Source of the DNA: Halorientalis sp. IM1011
Lineage (GTDB): Archaea; Halobacteriota; Halobacteria; Halobacteriales; Haloarculaceae
Direction of reading: 5' to 3'
Length of the DNA: 64,000 nucleotides
NCBI RefSeq assembly: GCF_001989615.1
Contig: NZ_CP019067.1
Coordinates: 1,798,001 to 1,862,000 of the forward strand
Position numbers and translations under genes: made by a program. Below are positions 58,467 through 64,000 of this stretch, one piece after another; within the stretch, counting starts at the first letter, position 1, and each line of letters opens with the position of its first letter. A model generated the notes under the pieces. It ran no database searches. It was given only the letters and a program-made list of their open reading frames with translations, and was not told where the DNA came from.

Positions 58467-58922
58467 CTACCGGACCAGATCCTGCCGAAGCCGCCGCGCC
58501 TGATCGGCCATCTCCGACGCGTCGTCCACGTCGGCCAGCGCCTCGACGGCCTCCAGTGTCCGGACCGAATTGTCGAGGAAAGAGAGGATGTCGCCCGGAT
58601 AGGCGTAGAGCATGTAGTCGTCCCCCATCACGTCGACGATGGCGTCCGGGCCGAGTCCCTGCGCGCGCAACTCGAGCAGGTAGTCGACGAACTTCTCCTC
58701 GGGGTGGCCACAGTGGGGGTTCGCCTCGCAGTCACAGTCCAGAAAGTCCTCGGCGAACTCAAGCACCCGGTCGCGGGTGGCGTCGTCGAGTTTCGCCAGC
58801 CCGTCGCCCTGATAGAGGATGTCCAGCGTCGCCCCCGAGAACGCCCCCTTCGGGATGGAGGTCTCTAGCTGGGAGGCGATCTGCCGGTGGTTCTTCACGT
58901 AGATCTTGTCCGTGATGGCCAC
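58467..58922 (-). CDS. Haloarchaeal DUF5814-like protein
   Basis: 151 residues from GTG 58922. The start (M)AITDKIYVKNHRQIASQLE and SIPKGAFSGATLDILYQGDG, then a metal-like cluster DCDCEANPHCGHPEEKFVDY, agree with what I recall as DUF5814. The same module can occur at the end of a haloarchaeal DEAD/DEAH helicase; here it is stand-alone. The frame is open for 30 further codons, but family proteins begin at this point, so GTG is chosen. Function unknown. Confidence 0.78.
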   Translation of the reverse strand: MAITDKIYVKNHRQIASQLETSIPKGAFSGATLDILYQGDGLAKLDDATRDRVLEFAEDFLDCDCEANPHCGHPEEKFVDYLLELRAQGLGPDAIVDVMGDDYMLYAYPGDILSFLDNSVRTLEAVEALADVDDASEMADQARRLRQDLVR

Positions 58923-59033
58923 GCGTACCCCGTCGTTGGCGGCTGACGCGCAAAAGTGTCTCGGAACTCGGGAGCGACCGGCGGCGAGCCCCGTCGCCAG
59001 GCTTTTCCGCACGGCGTCGTCGGGACCAACCGC

Positions 59034-59144
59034 ATGCCCGACGCACCGATCCAGTGTCCCGTGTGCGGGTGGACCGGACAGCCGACCGATCTCGCCGCCG
59101 ATTCGTCGGCCTGCCCGGTCTGTGGGGAATCGCTCGACACCTGA
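59034..59144 (+). CDS. 36-residue zinc-ribbon microprotein
   Basis: ATG 59034 to TGA 59144 gives MPDAPIQCPVCGWTGQPTDL followed by AADSSACPVCGESLDT. Two CPxCG knuckles are the hallmark of the haloarchaeal zinc-finger microproteins studied in Haloferax. A TATA-like GCTTTTCCGC lies about 30 bases upstream. It lies convergent to the SDR gene, with their stops adjacent. Confidence 0.72.
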   Translation: MPDAPIQCPVCGWTGQPTDLAADSSACPVCGESLDT

Positions 59145-59918
59145 CTACGTCGTCGTCCAGCCGCCGTCGACGGTCATCACGCTGCCAGTGCAGTAGGCGG
59201 AGGCCTCGCTGGCGAGAAACAGGGCGATTCCCTTCAGATCGTCCGGGTCGCCCAGCCGACCCATGATCGTCTCCTCCTCCATCCGTTCGTGGAGGTGGTC
59301 CATACCGGAGTCCTTCCGGAAGGCACCGCCGCCGATGCCGGTGTGGACCCACCCCGGCGCGATGGCGTTGACCCGGATGCCCTCCGGGCCGAGGTCGGCG
59401 GCGGCCTGTTTCGTCAACTGGGCGACCCCGCCCTTCGAGGCGACGTAGGCCGCGACGCCGGGGAAGTCCGACGCGATCTGACTTAGGACCGACGCGGTGG
59501 TGACGATTCGGCCGCCCTCCGCCATCACCGCAGCGGCCTCCCGGATCGTGTAGAACACGCCGTCTAAGTTCACGTCCATCACCTGGTGCCACTGCTCGAT
59601 GTCGTACTCGTCGACGGTCGCACCGAGGCGGCCGATGCCGGCGTTGGCGAAGGTCACGTCGAGTCCGCCGAACTCCTCGGTGGTCTCCTCGACCATCGCG
59701 ACGACCTCCTCGTGGACGGAGACGTCCGCCGGGATCGCCAGTGTCTCGGCGTCGAGGTCGTCGGCGACCGCCTCGACACCCTCGACGTCCTTGTCGGCCA
59801 GCGCGAGCAGCGCGCCCGCGTCCGCGCAGGCCTCGGCGATGGCCTTCCCGATGCCCGAGGCCGCGCCCGTCACGAGGACGACCTCGTCGTCCAGTCGGAA
59901 TCGGTCGAGCGTGCTCAT
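59145..59918 (-). CDS. Short-chain dehydrogenase/reductase
   Basis: 257 residues from ATG 59918. Complete SDR signature: TGAASGIGKAIAEACADAG (~15-33), DVSVHEE, NAGIGRLG, Ser in TTASVLSQ and the catalytic YVASKGG (Tyr ~157, Lys ~161), then PGWVHTGIGGGAF and VDGGW at the end. It probably oxidises a hydroxyacyl-CoA or reduces a ketoacyl-CoA. Its ATG overlaps the acyl-CoA dehydrogenase stop (ATGA), so the two are co-translated. See the acyl-CoA dehydrogenase and kinase entries for the combined pathway idea. Confidence 0.9.
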   Translation of the reverse strand: MSTLDRFRLDDEVVLVTGAASGIGKAIAEACADAGALLALADKDVEGVEAVADDLDAETLAIPADVSVHEEVVAMVEETTEEFGGLDVTFANAGIGRLGATVDEYDIEQWHQVMDVNLDGVFYTIREAAAVMAEGGRIVTTASVLSQIASDFPGVAAYVASKGGVAQLTKQAAADLGPEGIRVNAIAPGWVHTGIGGGAFRKDSGMDHLHERMEEETIMGRLGDPDDLKGIALFLASEASAYCTGSVMTVDGGWTTT

Positions 59919-61174
59919 CCCTGTGGCTCTCCGAAGCGGGTGACGTACTCCAGTTCCGCCGGCTCGATCTCCTCGTCGTCGAAGGCCCCCTTGGCGATGG
60001 AGCGCATGTGTGCCTCGTCGGCCCCGTCGACGATGCGGAACGCGCGGACGTTCTCGTAGAAGTCCGCCAGCGGGAGGTCCTTGCCGATACCGTTGCCGCC
60101 ACACACCTGTACGCAGGTGTCGACGATGTCCTGGACGGTTTCGGCGGCGAAGACCTTCGACATCGAGACCTCGGTGTCTGCCTGCCCCTCCTCTTGAATC
60201 GTTCGAGCGGCGTGGCGTACCATCGTCCGCGCGGCGTGCAGGCGCATCTCGGCGTCGGCGATATCGAACCGGAGCGCCTGCTTCTCGCTGAGTTTGTCGC
60301 CGTAGGCCGAGCGCTCGTCCATGTAGGCCTTGGCGATGTCGAGCGACCGGTCGGCCATCCCCATGAAGCGCATACAGTGGGTCAGGCGGGCCTTGCCGAG
60401 GCGCTGCTGTGCGATGGCGAGGCCGCCGTCTTTTGGGCCGAGCACGTTCTCCTCGGGGACCCGAACGCCGTCGTAGACGATCTCGGCGTGGCCCATGCCG
60501 GACTCGCCCATGTGTGGGATGTCGCGGACGAACTCGACGCCGTCGGCGTCGGCGTCGACGATAAAGGCCGAGGTGCCCACGTAGGGGTGGGCGTCCTCGT
60601 TGGTCCGGGCGACGACGATCAGGAACTCCGGGCGCTCGTGTCCGAAACTCGTCCACCACTTGTGGCCGTCGATCACCCACTCGTCGCCGTCCTTCGTTGC
60701 TGTCGTCTTGATCTGTTTGGCGTCGGAGCCGGCCCCGTCCATCGGCTCGGTCATCGAGAAGCCAGAACTGATCTCGCCGTTCACCAGCGGCCGGAGGTAC
60801 TCCTCTTTCTGTTCCTCGGTGCCCGCTTCTTCGAGAATCTCCATGTTGCCCTCGTCGGGGGCGGCGACGTGCATCGCCCCCATCGCGAAGATGGAGCGGC
60901 CGGCCTGTTCGAAGACCGGTAGCAGGTCCGCAAACGCCATGCCCAGACCCCCGTACTCCTCGGGGATCTGCGGGCCGAACACGTCGCGTTCGCGGGCGAT
61001 TTCGCGAAGTTCCTCCATCAGCTCCCGCCCTTCCTCCTGTCGGTCGGCGTCGCTCCCGGCGTCGCGTTGCCCCAGTAGCTCTCGCTCCCGAGGCAGCACT
61101 TCCTCGTCGACGAACGCGCGGGTCCGCTCTGCGACCTCGCGCGCCCGTTCGGAATCCTGGTAGGTGAGATCCAT
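59915..61174 (-). CDS. Acyl-CoA dehydrogenase, ACAD10/11-like
   Basis: 419 residues. Flavin-dependent dehydrogenase: FSMTEPMDGAGSDAKQIKTTA (FAD/substrate loop), ADGVEFVRDIPHMGESGMGH, VQDIVDTCVQVCGGNGIGKDL and the end AFRIVDGADEAHMRSIAKG. The DG(A/P)DE-H pattern is typical of the ACAD10/11 branch rather than short-chain beta-oxidation enzymes (family recollection). Electrons would pass to EtfAB (17179-18941). It shares a divergent promoter region with an APH-like kinase, the partner domain to which ACAD10/11 is fused in animals. Confidence 0.88.
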   Translation of the reverse strand: MDLTYQDSERAREVAERTRAFVDEEVLPRERELLGQRDAGSDADRQEEGRELMEELREIARERDVFGPQIPEEYGGLGMAFADLLPVFEQAGRSIFAMGAMHVAAPDEGNMEILEEAGTEEQKEEYLRPLVNGEISSGFSMTEPMDGAGSDAKQIKTTATKDGDEWVIDGHKWWTSFGHERPEFLIVVARTNEDAHPYVGTSAFIVDADADGVEFVRDIPHMGESGMGHAEIVYDGVRVPEENVLGPKDGGLAIAQQRLGKARLTHCMRFMGMADRSLDIAKAYMDERSAYGDKLSEKQALRFDIADAEMRLHAARTMVRHAARTIQEEGQADTEVSMSKVFAAETVQDIVDTCVQVCGGNGIGKDLPLADFYENVRAFRIVDGADEAHMRSIAKGAFDDEEIEPAELEYVTRFGEPQG

Positions 61175-61297
61175 ACCCTACCAGTGCGAAACTCGTCGGT
61201 TAGGTGTACTGCCCCGCATGGGAGGATTATTTAACCCTCTCTCGTCTTGCCGCAGGGATGACAACTCCTTTACTACAGACCATGCAACTCGGTGGCA

Positions 61298-62356
61298 ATG
61301 CCAGACGAAGCCGATCTCGTCGACCGTGAGCGCTTGCGGGAGTTCCTCGCTGAGCGACTCGGCGAGACCGACCAGTTCGACGTCGAACGACACGATCAGG
61401 GGTTCTCGAACGAGACGCTGTTCGTCACCTGGGGCGACCGCGATCTCGTGATCCGCAGGCCGCCGCCGGGCGAGACCGCCGACACCGCCCACGACGTGCT
61501 CCGGGAGTACGAAGTCGTCCACGCCCTGCAGGACACCGACGTGCCCGTCCCGACGACCGTCGCCCAGAGCGAGGACACCGACGTGATGGGCTGTCCGTTC
61601 TACGTCATGGATCGACTGAACGGCGACGTGATGCGGTTCGTCGAACTCGACCGCTTCGGTGACGCCGACTCCCGTCGGCAGGTGGGCGAGGAGATGGTCG
61701 ACACGCTCGCGGCCATCCACACCGTCGACGTCGAAACTGTGGGCCTCGACGACTTCGGCACTCCCGAGGGGTTCGCTCAGCGCCAGGTCGACCGCTGGAC
61801 CGAGCAGTTCGAGTGGGCCTTCGAGGAGACGACGGCGGAGCGGGAAGTTCCCGAGATCCACCGCATCGGTGACTGGCTCGACGACAACGTCCCCGAATCC
61901 TCCGCCCACGCGCTGGTCCACGGCGACTACAAACTCGACAACGTCATCTTCCAGCCCGGCACCCCGCCCGAGATCGGCGGCGTCCTCGACTGGGAGATGA
62001 GCACTCTCGGGGACCCGCTCTGTGACCTGGGCTGGCTGCTCTTCTTCTGGCCCGACCCCGAGGACGACCTGACGCCGCTGATGCAGACGATGGCACCCTC
62101 CTTCACCGCTGACGAGGACTATCTGACACGGGGCGAACTCGTCGAGCGCTACGAAGAGAAAACGGGCGTCGCCGTCGAGAACCAGCGGTTCTACCGCGTG
62201 CTGGCGGTGTACAAGATGGCCGCGCTGGGCGAGATGTTCTTCGCACGGTACCTGATGGGCAACTCGGACAACACGCTCTACCAGATGATGGAGGACGGCG
62301 TGCCGACGATGGCCGACCACGCGGTCGAGATCATCGAGGGCGAGCGCCCCCTGTAG
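61298..62356 (+). CDS. APH-family phosphotransferase, ACAD-associated type
   Basis: 352 residues from ATG 61298 (GTG 61292 is an alternative). Kinase-like fold: DLVIRRPPPGETADTAHD, CPFYVMDRLNGDVM, the catalytic loop ALVHGDYKLDNVIF (Asp ~211) and the metal-binding VLDWEMSTLGDPLCDLGW. These features match the kinase domains of ACAD10/11 and bacterial LvaA, which phosphorylate 4-hydroxyacyl-CoA. A TATA-like TTTACTAC near 61269-61276 suits this start. Its stop is directly followed by the comB-like ATG. Confidence 0.87.
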   Translation: MPDEADLVDRERLREFLAERLGETDQFDVERHDQGFSNETLFVTWGDRDLVIRRPPPGETADTAHDVLREYEVVHALQDTDVPVPTTVAQSEDTDVMGCPFYVMDRLNGDVMRFVELDRFGDADSRRQVGEEMVDTLAAIHTVDVETVGLDDFGTPEGFAQRQVDRWTEQFEWAFEETTAEREVPEIHRIGDWLDDNVPESSAHALVHGDYKLDNVIFQPGTPPEIGGVLDWEMSTLGDPLCDLGWLLFFWPDPEDDLTPLMQTMAPSFTADEDYLTRGELVERYEEKTGVAVENQRFYRVLAVYKMAALGEMFFARYLMGNSDNTLYQMMEDGVPTMADHAVEIIEGERPL

Positions 62357-63022
62357 ATGTCCGTCCACACCGTCGATCGACTGGAGGACGTGCCAGAGCC
62401 CGCGCCCGAGGCGACCTTCGTCGTCGTGGACGTGATCATCTCCTCGACCAGCGTCGTTCGCCTGCTGGAGGCTGGGGCTCGCTACGTCCGCCCGTTCGCC
62501 GATGTCGACGCCGCCCGCGCGTTCAAGGCAGACACCGAGAACGCGCTCCTCGTGGGCGAGCAGGGCGGCCAGCCCGTCGACGGCTTCGACTGCTCGCCGC
62601 TGCCCTCGCTGATCGCCGAGCGGGACTTCGACGACCGCCCGGTGGGCATCCTCACCTCCAACGGGACCCGCGCGGTCCACCGGATCGGTGACGACGCCGA
62701 CGTGCTGATCGGCAGCACCGTCAACGCCGCCGCCGTCGCCGATCACCTGTGCGAGCGCGACGGGGACGTGTGGCTGGTCGCCGCCGGCCGACAGGGCGAC
62801 CGCACGCCCGAGGACTCCGCGGGCGTCGAGCTGATCCGCCGACACTACGCCGACGAAACTGCCGCGTTCACGTCCGACGACCTGGCGGCACAGGTCCGCG
62901 AGAGCGGCACCGCCGAGTGGTTGCAGGGCCTTGGCTTCGAGAACGAGGTCGAGGATCTCTGTGCGTTCGACACCAGCGACGTGGTGCCGCGACTGCGCGA
63001 TGGGCGGTTCGTCCGGGAGTGA
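62357..63022 (+). CDS. ComB-like phosphatase with altered signature
   Basis: 221 residues beginning directly after the kinase stop. The overall fold fits 2-phosphosulfolactate phosphatase (ComB): FVVVDVIISSTSVVRLLEAGARYV, GEQGGQPVDGFDCSPLPSLI, RPVGILTSNGTRAVHRIG and LVAAGRQGDRTPEDSAGVELI. Yet the usual DV(L/F)RAT Arg is Ile, and GER/FD-GNSP are changed to GEQ and FDCSPLP. Haloarchaea do not make coenzyme M by the methanogen route, so another phosphate ester is likely the substrate. The stop-start junction indicates co-expression with the kinase. Confidence 0.8.
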   Translation: MSVHTVDRLEDVPEPAPEATFVVVDVIISSTSVVRLLEAGARYVRPFADVDAARAFKADTENALLVGEQGGQPVDGFDCSPLPSLIAERDFDDRPVGILTSNGTRAVHRIGDDADVLIGSTVNAAAVADHLCERDGDVWLVAAGRQGDRTPEDSAGVELIRRHYADETAAFTSDDLAAQVRESGTAEWLQGLGFENEVEDLCAFDTSDVVPRLRDGRFVRE

Positions 63023-63119
63023 CGCGTTTGGCAGCTGGCGAGTGCCCTGTCACACCGTTGCAGGGCGTTCCGGGAGTCGTAACGTATTTCAGGTGCAGAT
63101 GGCTTACGTTGAATTGCGT

Positions 63120-63191
63120 GTCCGGGCTGGGGTAGTGGTATCCTGTATCCCTGTGGCGGATACGACGTGGGTTCAATTCCCGCGCCCGGAC
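63120..63191 (+). tRNA. trnH: tRNA-His (anticodon GTG)
   Basis: The strand folds into a full cloverleaf: 8-bp acceptor stem GTCCGGGC/GCCCGGAC including the genome-encoded G-1 opposite C73, as expected for tRNA-His; D arm with GG; anticodon stem TATCC/GGATA with loop CTGTGGC (anticodon GTG); T stem GTGGG/CCCGC with loop TTCAATT. CCA is not encoded (CCT follows). No intron. Promoter-like GTATTTCA lies around 63083-63090. Confidence 0.93.
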
Positions 63192-63298
63192 CTACATTAT
63201 AATTCATTACAAACACTCGCCGAATAACTCCGTTCTTCACTTTCACTTTCACCGTGGGTGGCGCGGAATGAAGTGTTGTCTTTGTAAAAGAACAGACC

Positions 63299-64000
63299 AT
63301 GCCGGAAGAGGAATGTCCGACGTGCGGGGAGGGGTTCGACAGTCGCCGTGGACTCGCTGTCCATCATAGCCACGCACACGACGAGAAGCTACCGAACCGT
63401 GAGTGTGACGAGTGTGGCGTTCGGTTCTACTCGGAGTGGGAACGCAAGTACTGCTCGGATGCCTGCCGGTACGAGAACCGAGATAACGCAGGCGAGAACA
63501 ATCCGAATTACAGCGGCGGTAAGACGACGACCGAGTGTGACATCTGCGGCACGGCGTTCGAGTACTATCCATCCGACAAGGAGGGGCTGTACTGCGCGGA
63601 CTGTGTCGAAGACGAAGACTGGCGTGATCCACCGAAAATCACGGGCTCGGACCATTACCGCTGGAGGGGTGGCAAGCGCGAACTCGACTGTGAGACGTGT
63701 GGCAAAACAGTTGAGCGTCACCCATGGAACATCACCGGCGAGGCCACGTTCTGTAGCGACGAGTGCCAATACGAGTGGCTCTCCGAATCGTTCACCGGCG
63801 AGGGTCACCCCAACTGGGAAGGCGGCGACACGGGCAACTACGGGAAGGGCTGGAACCGAATCAGGAAACTCGCACTGGAGCGGGACGGCTACGAATGTAC
63901 CCACTGCGGCAAGACGAAAGCAGAGATCGGGCGGAATCCCGACGTGCATCACATCGTCCCGGTGCGCGTGTTCGCGGCGGCGCGTGGTTTCACGAAGGAA
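63299..64000 (+). CDS. Zinc-finger HNH endonuclease, incomplete at window end
   Basis: 234 codons are open from ATG 63299 to the last base with no stop. A C2H2-like finger starts the protein (ECPTCGEGFDSRRGLAVHHSH), followed by repeated Cys knuckles (ECDECG, YCSDAC, ECDICG, YCADC, DCETCG, FCSDEC) and then an HNH region: KLALERDGYECTHCGKTKAE followed by PDVHHIVPVRVF. Such Cys-rich HNH proteins are common in haloarchaeal viruses, plasmids and integrated elements. Base composition is visibly lower in GC than upstream. It starts 107 bases after tRNA-His. DNA cleavage is inferred from the HNH motif. Confidence 0.82.
   Translation, partial: MPEEECPTCGEGFDSRRGLAVHHSHAHDEKLPNRECDECGVRFYSEWERKYCSDACRYENRDNAGENNPNYSGGKTTTECDICGTAFEYYPSDKEGLYCADCVEDEDWRDPPKITGSDHYRWRGGKRELDCETCGKTVERHPWNITGEATFCSDECQYEWLSESFTGEGHPNWEGGDTGNYGKGWNRIRKLALERDGYECTHCGKTKAEIGRNPDVHHIVPVRVFAAARGFTKE

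Noticed and set aside
63268-63298. ATG at 63268 (MKCCLCKRTDH...) as start of the HNH gene
   Set aside because: It is out of frame with the long open frame and stops soon; ATG 63299 opens the zinc-finger/HNH frame.

Overview
The window is a stretch of haloarchaeal (class Halobacteria) main-replicon DNA. Evidence for this: very high GC, acidic proteins rich in Asp and Glu, archaeal TATA boxes about 25-35 bases upstream of starts with short or absent leaders, an A-type ATP synthase operon, archaeal release factor aRF1, an RPA/RPA-associated protein pair, HalOD1 and Bat-type regulators, and many small haloarchaea-specific families. The style fits the Haloarculaceae side of the class, but I cannot fix the genus by reading.

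Layout. 1-2.8 kb: end of argS, a 41-residue membrane protein, a MinD-like ATPase divergent from aRF1. 2.8-13.1 kb: minus-strand A-ATP synthase operon in the order H-I-K-E-C-F-A-B, then a DUF998 membrane gene, D, and a zinc-ribbon gene. 13.3-17 kb: a quinone-type methyltransferase and an envelope group (pilin-like protein, exported protein, membrane-anchored HTH regulator). 17-24 kb: etfBA, a zinc alcohol dehydrogenase, an isoprenyl diphosphate synthase, an orphan HicB-like protein, DUF373 and a radical SAM protein. 24-30 kb: a carbamoyltransferase coupled to a Tat lipoprotein, and a small regulator/sensor region with a histidine kinase.

29.7-40.8 kb is an iron-acquisition island: a stand-alone IucB-like acyltransferase, an amidase, and a tightly overlapping six-gene operon (dat-ddc-iucA-iucB-iucD-iucC). 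The operon should build a citrate/diaminopropane hydroxamate siderophore of the schizokinen/rhizobactin type. Three near-identical 16-22 bp palindromes of DtxR/IdeR type lie exactly at its promoters and should switch it on in low iron.

40.8-52.8 kb: housekeeping and stress genes, namely hydrolases, TRAM, Tfx, ManC-like and CPBP proteins, an arsR-arsC-acr3 operon, rpa-rpap, a DegT-family protein and an RHH protein. 52.8-58.5 kb: a very large membrane-linked PAS/GAF/Bat regulator, divergent from a HalOD1 / 46-residue protein / pseudo-receiver-PAS operon. 58.5-63 kb: small zinc-ribbon proteins, then an SDR + ACAD10/11-like acyl-CoA dehydrogenase divergent from an APH-like kinase + ComB-like phosphatase. 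This set resembles a split bacterial lvaDCA (4-hydroxyacyl-CoA) module. The window ends with tRNA-His(GTG) and a lower-GC zinc-finger HNH gene that runs off the edge.

The least explained signals are two intergenic mosaics of perfect hairpins sharing conserved 16-, 13- and 15-base blocks (18986-19226 and 42857-42946), a 45-bp tandem array, and a 48-bp hairpin repeat expanded in frame inside the histidine kinase. Together they suggest a family of dispersed palindromic elements in this genome.
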